Shown here one piece after another: positions 48,093-59,443 of a DNA stretch of 64,000 nucleotides. The notes below the pieces were generated by a model. The model was not told the DNA's origin. It did no database searches and saw only the letters and a program-made list of their open reading frames with translations. Source of the stretch: Ciborinia camelliae (taxonomy: Eukaryota; Ascomycota; Leotiomycetes; Helotiales; Sclerotiniaceae); the NCBI GenBank assembly GCA_025890175.1, contig JANPYM010000001.1, positions 4,908,378 to 4,972,377 on the forward strand, read 5' to 3'. Every line of letters begins with the position of its first letter. The stretch's first letter is position 1. A program made the position numbers and the translations under genes.

Positions 48093-49084
48093 GTTTAGTT
48101 GATCGGTTGAAGTTATGTATGATGGTTCGATTCTGAAATTGTAAAAGGAAGAAAGGTGATTGTTTGTTGTTAGGTATGATTGAAATAATGGAAGTGGGAG
48201 TGGAAGTTGTTTAGAGTAAGGTAATGGAAGTTGTTTTGTTTAGAGTTCCATATTAGACCATGAGCTTCCTTAAATTGCCCCTCTGTAAATGTAAGCTACC
48301 CAAGGTACCACCTCCCTTAGTTATCAGTAGTGGGAGGGTCGGTTGGTATGGTAGATATGGGGGGTATGGGGGTATGGGTGCGGGTAATGGCGGGTAATGG
48401 CGTGGTGATAGGGCGTAGTAATAAGGCGTAGTCAGTGCTGGAAACTACTGAAGACGCTATAAGGAGCGACCTAGTATGCTGGAGAATCACCGTCCCTACC
48501 CTGTATTTTTTAATCGCGGTCCACGGGTTTAGCCACCTACCCTACCTACCACCTACCGGTATTTGATTTGAGGTCCCAACTACCTAGTCCTGGATTAGGT
48601 AATCAACCAAGCTCCTTATCCGGAGTCGGATTATCTCTTTCTTCCGGTACCCTGGAATGGGGAATGTTTTCTGAGCTAGGATCTTTTAGTGTAATACCCT
48701 CGACCTCGAGATGAAACAATCACAATATCCCCGAACGGAATTCTTTTGGCTTCTCTCTCCATTTCTTTCATATTGAGGAAGTTGTCAAGCCAAGTATCTC
48801 AATCAATTCAAGGCAGCTCCAACACACCATTCCACCTCTTAATCCATATCTTACGAATTTAACGACCTTAACGAATCTTCTTGAATATCATTCTCTCTCT
48901 CACAATTAGAGCAATCGATCAATCGTAGTGCGGTCACTCCCACTCTTTCGCCGCACAGCAGTATACATTACTCCCGATTACAAAAAGCGCTCCTCGTTCC
49001 CTGGAAGCGGACCATACAATACAATACAATCTGCAATTTTCGATACAACATCAAGACTTCATACTTCATTTCATACATACAAAG
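48093..49084. other. Divergent promoter region between two WD40 genes
   Basis: About 1 kb shared by doa1 (-) and the STRAP-like gene (+). Contains GGTATGG/GGGTATGG repeats around 48335-48400 and CTACC motifs near 48533-48560. No gene supported; a frame at 48928-49191 runs into the first STRAP exon in another phase. Confidence 0.5.
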
Positions 49085-50348
49085 ATGGCGGGGCCCGAGA
49101 ACACCAAGCAATACGTACCTTTGACATGCCATGGTCACTCAAGGCCTGTTACGCATATCAGCTTCTGCGGATTTGTGGACGGAAAGGATGACGAGTATTA
49201 CATGATATCAGCGTGTAAAGGTATGACGTATTGAAAAGGTCCGGAGCGTTTGGGATATGGTCTAATTCACTGTGCTAGATAATAACCCCATGCTAAGAAG
49301 CGGTATCAATGGTGATTGGTATGTTATAAATAGGAATTCTTTCCTGGGCGATGTTAATTGGTGCTTTAGGATTGGTACCTTCTTTGGACATAAAGGCGCA
49401 GTTTATCAAGCTAGACTTTCTCCAGACGCCAAATATGCTGCGACTGCCTCCGCCGATTTTACTGCGTACGTTGCATGCGCCATTCTTGGTTGACTTGGGA
49501 ATTAATGACTTGTACAGAAAGGTTTGGGATACCTACACCGGAGAAACTCTCTATACCATTCAACATCAGCATGTCGTCCGAGCCGTCGCATTTCCTCCCG
49601 AATCTGGTACTACTCTTGCGACAGGAGGAACTGATAAGAAGCTTTTCATTTTCGACCTCACGAAACTCAAATCTACCGGCGCAAATGGTGCAACTTCCAA
49701 CGGCAGCGGAAGCGAGACTACAAACATTTCACAAGATGATGGCTTCGAGATTGGACAGGGTGTTCACAAAGGTACAATCAAAGCTATTGTTTGGACTCGG
49801 GACCCAAATATCATAGTTACGGCGGCAGATGATAAAGTTATAAGATGGTGGGACTTACGCACACACTCTGTCGTTCAAGAACAAAAGGTTGATGGTGATA
49901 TTGGTTCATGCGAGTTTAGCAACATTGGATCTGGACCTGGAGATATCGGTGAAGGATTGCCTATTCTGTCGATTGCTGCGGGCAAGACTATTTACTTCTA
50001 TGGGGGGCCAGCTGCAAACACCCTTATCAAGAAGGTTGTCTTGAATTATGAGGTTGCCAGCGTAGCGATTCATCCCCTTCAAAGGAAATACATCACTGGT
50101 GGAATCAAGGATACTTGGGCGAAGGTCTATGATTTCGATTCTGACCAAGAGCTTGGTATGTTTTACAACCTCGACTGAATGAAATCTTACTAACAATATT
50201 AGACGTTCACAAAGGTCATCACGGACCAATCTGGAGCATCAGCTTCTCTCCCGATGGCAAATTATATGCTACAGGTAGTGAAGACGGTACGATTAAGATG
50301 TGGAAGAATTGCCCCGGTTCCTTCGGATTATGGAGAGCAGAAATCTAA
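49085..50348 (+). CDS. STRAP/unrip-like WD40 repeat protein
   Basis: Exons 49085-49220, 49279-49318, 49370-49465, 49518-50155 and 50203-50348 give 351 aa; introns are 47-58 nt. All phases join cleanly (45 codons + 1, then AT|AAT..., GAT TG|G, GC|A AAG, CTT G|AC). WD40 units cover the whole chain, from [15 protein letters not shown] to the last [19 protein letters not shown] and [11 protein letters not shown]. Length and the ending FGLWRAEI resemble STRAP (serine-threonine kinase receptor-associated protein). In animals STRAP/unrip is part of the SMN complex; in fungi its partners are less clear. An alternative is eIF3i, but the sequence order fits STRAP better. Confidence 0.85.
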
Positions 50349-51326
50349 GACCGTTGTAGTGGATACGGCGCAGGTTCAACGAGCATACTGTACAATACAA
50401 ACCCGAGCGTTACGTGCACATGAAAGCGGAACGCTGTGTGTCGAGCTGGGTGGAGCACGCGATTCATCATCTCGAGTGATTTAGCGCAAGGGGCGATATT
50501 CCCAAACGCCTTTTAGACGAGTGAATCAAACCTCCCTAATTACATTGGTGCCGCAAATATGATATCAATTAACATGAATCGAGCAAGTATCTCTTCCCAC
50601 CTCAATATTCCGATGGATCGGTTACACGTGTGGACATTCCTTAGTATGGAGGTGTCATTTAAATCATGTAATAAACCTAAATATATCGCCAATATCTGTA
50701 TACATGCATGCAGCCTTTATGATCAAATACCTACCTACCTATATCTAACTAACGATTAGAAAGAAATGTAGAGACTTATTTAGTCCCCTCCTCCCTTAGG
50801 CTTTTCCCTTTTGATGAAATGAAATAAAATGAAATCCATATACTCTGTCTGTATGCTATGATGAGTATTAGGTTTCAAGATATATATATATAATAAAAGT
50901 AAAAAAATAGAAAATAAAAAGAAATACTACACTATTAACAAATTGATCTGATCTAATCTAATCTAATCTAAACATTGAATTTTTTTATATAGTTTGTTTA
51001 CTTTACTCCTTACTCTTTCCTTTTTCCTTGAATACCTAGGTATAAATACAATAAATACAATCACCCTCATCTCATCTCATCTCATCTCATCTCATACTTA
51101 TACTTATATTTATACTTATACTTATGCTTATATATTTACTTTTACTTATACTTTTGCCTCTATAATAAACAAAATAAAACAAAAAACAAAAAACAAAACC
51201 AAAAACAACCACCAACAAATAGAGTACGTAATTAACAGGCCAAAAGTCTCGATGCGTACGTACGTACATCTAGAGATAGGTACCTATAGGTAGGTAGTAA
51301 CCATCCATTATCTAAACTGATCTAAT
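50349..51326. other. Intergenic, AT-rich, simple repeats
   Basis: About 1 kb. (TA)n at 50880-50893, GATCTAATC repeats at 50945-50970, (CTCAT)n at 51068-51094, ACTTAT repeats at 51095-51150, AAAACAAAA runs at 51172-51206 and (CGTA)n at about 51255-51267. Nothing coding. Confidence 0.6.
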
Positions 51327-54300
51327 CTACAATTCACCATGCGCAACGGTCTCCTTCGGCTTAGCACTCTCCGTCATCTGCTCTTCACTAGATGCTGTTG
51401 ATGTTCCCTCTGCTCCATTGACAGGCTTTCCACCGGATCCCCCAAAGCCCAAGTCAATCGTGGCGTCTGCATCTTCTGCCGTTGCAGTGGCGGTCTTCTT
51501 TGACTTCTTGGTCTTGGATTTGGATTTGGATTTCGATTTCGTGCTCGACTTCTTGGGTTTCTCGAATTTGGGTGGGGCTTGGCGGCCGGATTTGAAGCTT
51601 TGTTTCAGGCTCTTGATGAGGAGTTCTCGGTTGCCATCTCGCAATTGTTCCGTCTTTTCGGCAAGATCCTTGATGAGGAGGATGGGGTCAGCGTTGGCGG
51701 CTAGTTTTTCTTGTTGCCCTAGAAGTTCCGAGAGCCATTGAGAAATGGTGTCATAGAGCTCTTGGGGACCAACGAGATCGGCTTCGCTGTAGATGGGTGG
51801 ATCCATGGTTTCTTCCTCGGGAGGGGCAGTTACTGTGGATGAGGCGGAACTGGCGAATTCATCTTCGAGATCAGCGAAATCATCAACGGTGGCTGTGGAT
51901 GTTGTCTTGGGGCTGGCCGAGGCGCTGGATTTGGAGGCACTGAAGGAAGAATGGGCCTCTGTTTCATTTTTAATGTGCTCTTTCGTAGTCGCAATGAGCG
52001 ATATTGTTTCTTGGAGGGCTGCATTGAGAGATTTCAAATGTTCGGGACGACTGGTGGCTTCTTCTCTTCGCTTTTCGATCGGTGTGACGATGTCTTTCAC
52101 TTCCTTCAGTTTGGCTTTGAGTTCATCACGGGAGGCATCGGCACCGCCGGAATAGATCCATTCACTTGCGGCATTGGATTTACTCTCAAGGTCTGAACGT
52201 TCAGTTTCGGTGGACGCGGCGACAAACTCTTCGTTTTCGAGTAAATCCCTGACCTTGTATGTGAATCCTTCCAGTTGGTTCAAGGCTTCTTCACGTAGAC
52301 GACGATCTCGGTCGGAGTTGTCGAACGCAGCGATACGTTCCTTCATTCTAGTGATTTCTGGGGCTGGAACTTGTGGGATACCCTTGAGTTGTGTTTCGTA
52401 TTTCAATGGAATGATGACTAAGTTCTTCTTGCTCTTGGGAGCCTCCTTGGCCGATGCGGAGGCGGATTTGGAGGAACTCTCAGATGATGAGGTGGAGCTG
52501 GAGGACGTGGTAGAACTTTCAGTGGTTTTAGAGCTGTCAACTGATTCTGTACCATCCTCTGATAATGGTGCCTGGTCTTTCTTCCCGAATCCAAAAAGTC
52601 CTTTGACGCTATCAACCATACTCTCCTTCTCCTCAACCTCACAGTCGACAACAAGTTTCATGATCTCCATTTCACCGTTGACAGGACTGATACGAGTACT
52701 TAAATGAACTCTAATCTCTTTTTCGTCGCAATTGTGTTTCTCTTTTAGAAGAGTTACAGATTCGGTCAAATTTTGGGTTGTGATGGCTTTCAATTCCTTC
52801 TCTGCAGATCCTGGTGATACTTTCTCTGATGATGCAACATGTTGATAGAAATCGATGGTAAAATCCTCGTGGTTTTCGAAAGTAAATTGCTGCTCGGTAT
52901 TGACGTTAGTGTATGGATGGATCAACCTCTGGTGTTTGCCCTTCTTGTGTATATCGATATATTTGATACCGGCCGCATAAGAAGCACCATCAGAGCTTCG
53001 AATTTCTTTGACTCTGAATGAAGGGCTGAGTCCAGCGCCTCTAAATCCAGCACCAAAAACAGCGGCTTCGTCGGCATTAACATTGGTACGGATCTTGTCG
53101 GAGCCTCCCACAATTTTCTCGAGCTCCTTTTGAACAAAGGGAGTTCTGATGGCACCTCCGTGAAGGATGATAGAATCCAGATCCTTAACCCGGAGGTTGA
53201 CCATAGCCAAAGCCTTATCGATCACTCCACCAACTCGGGCAGCGTGATCTTCAGCGAGTTTCTCGAATTCCGCTCGGCTAATCTTGTATTTGAAATCAAC
53301 ATCTTCGTAAAGTCCTTCAAAGCTGGCTTGGGTATTGGCATTGGCACTGAGAATTTGTCGTAGACGTTCGGCTTCCTTCCACAACTTCGCAGCAGCTCTT
53401 CCATGGGCCTGGACCTTCTCAGCAGTCGCCGATACCTTTTGTGCTTTTGGAGATTCGACAAATTGCGCAATCATATGATCAACGATGACAGCGTTGAGAG
53501 CATCGCCTCCAAGTGTTCTATCCCATCCACTGCCAAGAACCTGAACTTCTTGGATAGTCTTGTTGAATTTCCCAACATCCTTCACGGTTCGTCCTTGAAA
53601 TTTCAAAACTGTAGCCTTTGTAGATCCGGCACCCATATCAAAAACCATGTGGTATTCCGGCTTTCCTCCTTCGCTAATGCTTGGGAATGTTCGGGACGTA
53701 GCGTAGTTGAGACCGACGGCCAATCCATCACTGATCAATTCCAAAACTCTAAGCCCTGCCAAATCCGCGGCCAAAAGAACAGCTCTTTTCTCTTCCGCAG
53801 TGTAAAATACTGGGACGGTAATAACCAAATCCTTCACTGCACTGCCTGCAAGAGCTTCAGCGTTCTTTTGAATGCTCTGCAATTCCATGGCCAATATTTC
53901 CTCCACGGACCATGGCTGCTCATCTGCAGCAAATGCGCCGCTTCGGAAAACTGCCGTACCTCGTGTCTTGTCCGCCTCCAATTGCAAAGCTGGGTGGCGG
54001 GTTGCATACTCCTTGATAAGGGGATTGCTCGTTCCCAACCCCAAGAGAGGCTTGAGATTGGGATAAACATCTCCAGGGAATCGTGCAGCCAAAGCCACCG
54101 CATCTGAACCGTAAACACGTTCTGGGTATGATCCGCTGATTGGGTTTTTCGACGGCTTGAAAGCGACGGCAGAAGTTTCTTTTCGTCGAGAGTCTTTCGT
54201 GAGGACAATTTCGAGTGGAATACCGGGCTTTACAAGGGCTGCCTTGATATATTCAGTCCCAAGATCAACACCTAAAACTGCCGATGCAGCCAATGCTGTG

Positions 54301-54353
54301 GAGCTGAAGATATAAAATAAACATAATATGGCAAGTATTGGAGAGGAAAACAT
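51327..54353 (-). CDS. lhs1: ER-lumenal Hsp70-like chaperone Lhs1/GRP170
   Basis: Single exon, 1008 aa. Signal peptide MFSSPILAILCLFYIFSST, then the actin-like ATPase domain: AVLGVDLGTEYIKAAL (about 25-40), FDMGAGSTKATV (about 234-245) and ILHGGAIRTPFVQ. The substrate-binding part is extended by a long Ser-rich acidic insert (about 575-620), as in the GRP170/Lhs1 subfamily. Near the C-terminus is a Lys/Ser-rich stretch (KKSSTKSKSKSKSKTKKSKK). The last four residues are HGEL, an ER-retention signal variant of HDEL. Known role: nucleotide exchange on BiP/Kar2 and holding of unfolded clients during translocation and folding. No intron is needed. A UPRE-like site lies upstream. Confidence 0.95.
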   Translation of the reverse strand: MFSSPILAILCLFYIFSSTALAASAVLGVDLGTEYIKAALVKPGIPLEIVLTKDSRRKETSAVAFKPSKNPISGSYPERVYGSDAVALAARFPGDVYPNLKPLLGLGTSNPLIKEYATRHPALQLEADKTRGTAVFRSGAFAADEQPWSVEEILAMELQSIQKNAEALAGSAVKDLVITVPVFYTAEEKRAVLLAADLAGLRVLELISDGLAVGLNYATSRTFPSISEGGKPEYHMVFDMGAGSTKATVLKFQGRTVKDVGKFNKTIQEVQVLGSGWDRTLGGDALNAVIVDHMIAQFVESPKAQKVSATAEKVQAHGRAAAKLWKEAERLRQILSANANTQASFEGLYEDVDFKYKISRAEFEKLAEDHAARVGGVIDKALAMVNLRVKDLDSIILHGGAIRTPFVQKELEKIVGGSDKIRTNVNADEAAVFGAGFRGAGLSPSFRVKEIRSSDGASYAAGIKYIDIHKKGKHQRLIHPYTNVNTEQQFTFENHEDFTIDFYQHVASSEKVSPGSAEKELKAITTQNLTESVTLLKEKHNCDEKEIRVHLSTRISPVNGEMEIMKLVVDCEVEEKESMVDSVKGLFGFGKKDQAPLSEDGTESVDSSKTTESSTTSSSSTSSSESSSKSASASAKEAPKSKKNLVIIPLKYETQLKGIPQVPAPEITRMKERIAAFDNSDRDRRLREEALNQLEGFTYKVRDLLENEEFVAASTETERSDLESKSNAASEWIYSGGADASRDELKAKLKEVKDIVTPIEKRREEATSRPEHLKSLNAALQETISLIATTKEHIKNETEAHSSFSASKSSASASPKTTSTATVDDFADLEDEFASSASSTVTAPPEEETMDPPIYSEADLVGPQELYDTISQWLSELLGQQEKLAANADPILLIKDLAEKTEQLRDGNRELLIKSLKQSFKSGRQAPPKFEKPKKSSTKSKSKSKSKTKKSKKTATATAEDADATIDLGFGGSGGKPVNGAEGTSTASSEEQMTESAKPKETVAHGEL

Positions 54354-55668
54354 CTTTCCAGAAGAACTCCGGCAAGGGGAGCCATCATATGTGGTGTTGT
54401 AGCAACCTTAATTGATAAATGAATAATGAAGGGGAGAAATAATTGAGAGGGATGATGGGGGGGGGGGTAGATATAGGATAAGGACAAAGAAATATAAGTA
54501 GGTACCTAGGTAGGTGTGTTTTGAAACTACCTAGTACCTACACCTCAAATATCTGACATAGAATCTGTCCACAATGATTCCACGTCAATGTTTTAGTTTT
54601 GAGACGGGATGGTAATATAAATTGTAAATATAATATAAATTAAATAACAAGGCCTCTTCTCTTTTCTCTTCCTTTCTCTTCCTTTTTAATTAAATTTCTC
54701 TTGATGACAAGTATTCTTTTTCTCTTCTCTTTTCCCTCTTTGCCCTCTTTGCCCAAAATATTGAGATGTGATTACCTAATCCTTGTCAGGACCAAAGAGG
54801 ACAGCTTTACATCTACCAAGGTGGGTGGTACGGTACTTATCTACCTATCTACCGCTCTGATGTCAAGGGCGAGGCTTATCATAATCGATAAGACTTGTTA
54901 TCGGAGGAGCCGGGAGAATGATAAGAGAGGAGGAGAGCATGCACCGTGCTGAGGGGTGGAATTATATATTATATTCAAACCTCCGAACCTCCGAAGTTCC
55001 GAAATTCCGACATCTGGGAAGCTGGGAAGCTGGGAAGCTCCTCACATAAGATTACCTACCTGACCTACAAGTCAACAATATATGACTTTTCCTCTCTTCA
55101 CCTCTTAGGTCAACCAAAACCAATTTCACAACGAATTGCTATCCCTCTCTCATGAAAGAATACCAGATACCACTCAGGAATACTACTCATTTTCAATCTA
55201 GGTCTAATCATTATCATTGACACCCTATCCTATCCTATCCCATCCCATCCCATCCCGTTGATATATATCCAAACACAGTGAATCATTTGAATCATTCCAC
55301 AACTTTCCAACTGCGAAAACACCAAAATAAAAAGTACAACGGGAGCTGCAACGTTCTGATAATTCTGACAGTTCTGACAAAGATATTGTTGTCTCTATCT
55401 TCTCCCTACCTCTCAGTCTATCCACCAATCAATCATTCATATGTCTCTTTGACTACCTACCTACTGAGCCTTTATGATTATCACATAAAGCCAACGTCAC
55501 ATCAGTCATCATTGTGCATAGGTATCCTTGGGGAATTTCGTATTACAACCACAAAGTCAGTTTTGATCGACAATCACCCCTCATCTACCTCAATATTACT
55601 CGCAACGCATCCCATATACTTCAACTTCTACAAAATTCCAAGACAGCAAACAGGTCCAAACAATCACA
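54354..55668. other. Divergent promoter region of lhs1 and a GNAT gene
   Basis: About 1.3 kb. (G)n run at 54460-54469, CT-rich tracts (54650-54760), GAAGCTGG repeats (55018-55038) and (ATCCT/ATCCC)n (55226-55256). Upstream of the GNAT gene there is a long leader with several short frames (for example 55278-55715, other phase). No other gene supported. Confidence 0.5.
54580..54587 (-). promoter_or_regulatory. UPRE-like site upstream of lhs1
   Basis: CCACGTCA on the plus strand reads TGACGTGG toward lhs1, 227 nt before its start codon. TGACGTGG is the core bound by XBP1/ATF6-type bZIP factors; use by the fungal Hac1 homologue is inference. TTCCAGAA at 54357-54364, directly upstream of the start, resembles a partial heat-shock element. 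Confidence 0.4.
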
Positions 55669-56478
55669 ATGTCTGCAACTCCCTTCATTCAATTTCTAGG
55701 TCCAACAAACCTTGATGGATATGATCGCAAACTACCCCCGGCAGATCAGCCCGAACGCATTCCCAAAACATTCTTAGATGCAATGGAAGTTCGAGAAAGT
55801 GTTTTCGTTCAGGAACAAGGCATTCCTCTCGAAAATGAATTCGATTCTGACGATCCTCGAGCTTGCCACTGGGTCATTTATGCTTCAGTGAACGAAATCA
55901 CTGAACCCGAGGTTAAGGACAATGACGGAAATATAGTGAAGAGAAAGAAAAGTAAAACTATATCCCAGCCCATCGGTACGATTCGCCTTGTACCATTTCC
56001 TCATCCGCCACATCCTCAACCAGGGTCAAGCTACCATGCCGATGCGCTTGAAACTGCTCCGAAATCTGAAGGTACAAACCCACCACCATATATTGTCGAT
56101 CGAGCAACCACATATCATGACGGAGTCGAACCATACATCAAGTTGGGTCGAATAGCAGTTATCAAGGAATGCAGAGGTTCCGGTATCTCGAAGCTATTGG
56201 CAGGAGCAGCTATGTCCTGGGCCCAACAAAACCCGTCATTCTTCAACCCGTCTATCCTCACAATGGGAATGGAAAATATGGGAGCTTCGACCACAGAAGA
56301 AATACCTATGTGGAAAGGTCTCATGTGTGTTCATGCACAAGAACAGGTTGCGCCAGTTTGGGCTAAGTGGGGTTTCAAGATTGATGAGGGGATGGGAACG
56401 TGGGATGAGGAAGGAATCAAGCACGTGGGAATGTTTCAAAGGGTAAAAACGGTGAACAATGCTCCTAAGATGATGTGA
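55669..56478 (+). CDS. GNAT-family acetyltransferase
   Basis: Single exon, 269 aa. The N-terminal part (VRESVFVQEQGIPLENEFDSDD) and IGTIRLVPFP are typical of the ElaA-like or fungal GNAT branch. Motif A is at about residues 161-178 (KLGRIAVIKECRGSGISK). The GHG- or WGF-type closing motif appears as VWAKWGFKIDEG. A basic insertion (KRKKSKT) precedes the second strand. Substrate unknown. It is unrelated in detail to the 11.8 kb GNAT and is probably a housekeeping paralogue class. Confidence 0.85.
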   Translation: MSATPFIQFLGPTNLDGYDRKLPPADQPERIPKTFLDAMEVRESVFVQEQGIPLENEFDSDDPRACHWVIYASVNEITEPEVKDNDGNIVKRKKSKTISQPIGTIRLVPFPHPPHPQPGSSYHADALETAPKSEGTNPPPYIVDRATTYHDGVEPYIKLGRIAVIKECRGSGISKLLAGAAMSWAQQNPSFFNPSILTMGMENMGASTTEEIPMWKGLMCVHAQEQVAPVWAKWGFKIDEGMGTWDEEGIKHVGMFQRVKTVNNAPKMM

Positions 56479-57618
56479 TAGGGGGAGAGGGTGGATGAGA
56501 AATACCCAGGTAGCGCCATGAGGAATAATAAGAATAACGATTTTATGATAAATGAAGTAGGTAATACACAGCGTGGAGTATCTTTTACATTGTCACATTA
56601 TGTCTGAAATTGTCCCTTGAAAGTTCAAATTGGTTTTTTTTTCTCCGAATACCTTGTCAATGATCCAGTTGAGTATGCTCTCAGGTCTTCGCTGATTCAG
56701 CAATTGGCATGTTTGAATTAAAGGGCAGTATCCATACTCAGAGTAATAGTGGACCAATAGAGTATGGCCCCCGACAATCAATCTCTATTCTCTAACTCCA
56801 AATCATACCATGATACTCCCCATATTCCTCAACCCTAGATCATATAAGACACCCTCACTCCCCAATTCCATATTATACATACTATACACACCCACTGTTT
56901 ATTATCCAAGTTCAATTTATATTTTTCTCTAGATATCTTACCTCAAAATTCCCCCCCTCACCTCAACTCGACCTTCCCAAAATCAACTCGGAAATCTAGA
57001 TACTTATATAAGACTCGGAGTGTTTGGATTAGAAAGTGAGATTGTACGTACGGGTGGCTTCGAGAGGCGGCCAGGGAACTTGGGATGTGTATCGATCAAA
57101 TAATGACGTTGCTTCTGCGATTCTATCTGCGTCAGGAAGATCTGGGAATGGAATGGGACGCCCGTTCTTTTTTTTAACAAGTTTATTCGCAGATTTCGAA
57201 TGTAGAAACAAATGGTGTGGTCTCAGATGTAGGAGAAAGAGTTTTCTGTAAAGGGATCCGAATCAGCATCGAGAAGGAAATGAGGGCCGCAATTTCTCTC
57301 CTCACGAAAAGCTAATTCGAAATTTCAAAAATTCTACATAAGTTTATCAAAAGGGGTTGGTTATGCAGGTAGAATTATTCTGATGGATCCTCTCTCCTTG
57401 TAAGCATGCATCTAAATATTCAACGTTTAACTTGATGTCATGAAATTTCAAACAAAGCTTCGGTGAGAAGATAGTAATTTCCAATATTGAAGTTCATGAC
57501 AAACTTCCAAAGTTTGATTTAAAACCTAACACACCCTAGAATCAAGAGACTAGTAACCCACTAACATTCCAGTATCGTTCCATTCCCATTACTTCATTGA
57601 GCTCTCATGGTCATCATT
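56479..57618. other. Intergenic with orphan exon-like frame
   Basis: About 1.1 kb. A minus-strand frame at about 57035-57250 looks coding: LVKKKNGRPIPFPDLPDADR, then a stretch with balanced composition ending at a GTACGT donor-like site. No partner exon is evident, so it may be a gene remnant. The rest is AT-rich without structure. Confidence 0.35.
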
Positions 57619-59443
57619 CTAGGAGTCCCTGCCATTGGCCGCATCGTTTGAAAAGGAGGAGGAGGACCTCTTAAGTCCATTCGGACCTGGAACTTTCTCG
57701 GCTACCACAAGCTCATCCGTGTTATCCATATCCTCCATGAGCATCTTTGCTTGAATGATGAGAGCTTTGAGGAGAATATTGTCTTTGAGATGTTCAGGGA
57801 CATCTAATTTTGGAAGAGTTTTGGGTGCCTTGGGATGTTTGGCCAGCTCAGCTGTTTCTTCACTGCCAGTAGCAGGTTGACATTCTCCAAAATCATCCGT
57901 TGCTTCCTTCTCCACCACAACCCCATCATCAGAAAGGTTAGATGCGCCACCCTCACTCTCGCTTGCATCGTCAACACCATCACCTGCCCCAGTAGCACCC
58001 CTCGCAATCCCCAAAAGAGTAATGACAAACAATTCCTTCAAATAAGCAAAACTAAAGCCCTCGGTCAACTTCGCCACAAGGGTACACAAATCCCCACCAA
58101 AATCCACCATCTCACTATCCGCCAACTTCTCTCTCCAAAAATGCACATACGCCTCCCTCTCCTCCTCATTCGGCATCTTGAAATGATATTTCCGATCAAA
58201 CCTACTCGGCCTCTTACTAATCGCCGGATCCAATCGCGCCAGATGATTCGTCGACCCGATCATCAATATGCCATCGTTGGATTCCAAACCATCCACCTCG
58301 TTGAGGAAATACGAGCGGGTTTTGTCTGTCACGAGCGAATCGAGGTCTTCGATGATGAGGAGACAGGGCGCCATGTTTCGCGCCTGCTGGAAAATGTTGT
58401 TGATGGCCCATTGTTGCCCGTTGTCGCCCGAGAAGGACTTGACGTATAGGCTGGGGATGGGGGTGGATCGCTGTGAAAGTGTGTTGATTAGGGCTTTGAT
58501 GGATATGGTTTTGCCGTTTCCTAAGTCGCGTGTTATGTTAGTGCGGAGTTATTGATGCAAACAGAGAGAATGCAGAGTTGATGTTCAGAATCGCGTCCAA
58601 AAATAAAGGGCCAATACTCGAAAGATTTGTCGAACAATGGATGGGGAATTTTCGGCTAAGTAAGGGGGGAAAGGAAAAGAGAGATAGAAGAGAAGAGAAG
58701 AGAAGATGTCTCGAGTGGAAAAGGGCGATGACAATATGGAATAAGCGAAACGGGCATTTCTCACCTGGCACACCATGCAAAATAATTCCGCGTTTCCAAG
58801 GCACAGCAAGCTGCTTGTACAAAGCTTGATTGTCGAAAAAGCCCTGAACATCGGCGATGAGATTCTTCTTCATGGTTGGGTTCAAAATGACCTCGTCCCA
58901 CGAGAAGCCGTTGACCGAATCGTAAAGGTCGGGATCTTTGACCCATCTCTGGTTATCGAAGACATAGATTTCATCGTGGAGTTCAGTGGACCAGGCACCG
59001 ACTGCGAGGATCAAAGCATCGACTTCAGGATTATCCTTCGCACATACATACCCGTCTACAAGGATAAATTGAAGAGTCAAAAAGCCTCTCTGTAGCCCAT
59101 TCGTGTAGTTCACTCGATACACAATGTATTCCTTCTCCTGCCATGTATATATCCACTTGCCGAAATTAACAAGATCTTTGAGCGTCTTTGGTTCGTCTTT
59201 GAGCCGCGCGCTGGCTGTATGGTACATGCGCATACTCCAGTTGGCATCTTGATCATCGTGGACCGCTTTGGCGTATCCCGCATCGGCGTACCCGAGTAGA
59301 TCACATCCTTCCGGGTGGGTTTGAGTTATGTGATGGGTGGGATAACATTCTTTGAGGAGTTCGAAGAAGGTGAGAGGGAGACAGGTGGCCGGTGCACTGT
59401 TTTGCTCTCTCCATCCCTCGAGGAGGATGGCGTTTGCAGACAT
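57619..59443 (-). CDS. AAA-family ATPase, unassigned subfamily
   Basis: Exons in coding order 59443-58765 and 58520-57619 give 526 aa. The 244-nt intron interrupts the Walker A motif: HGVPG joins NGKT, giving GVPGNGKT at about residues 224-231. Walker B is LLIIEDLDSL (about 280), sensor 1 lies in IGSTNH, and SKRPSRFDRKYHF carries the arginine-finger region. The N-terminal 200 residues are a separate domain without TM or signal; its DNQRWVKD and FSWDEVILNP precede the AAA core, as in fungal AAA ATPases annotated as core-domain proteins. The C-terminal tail is acidic and low-complexity. It is not a Bcs1 (no TM). Cellular role unknown. Confidence 0.85.
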
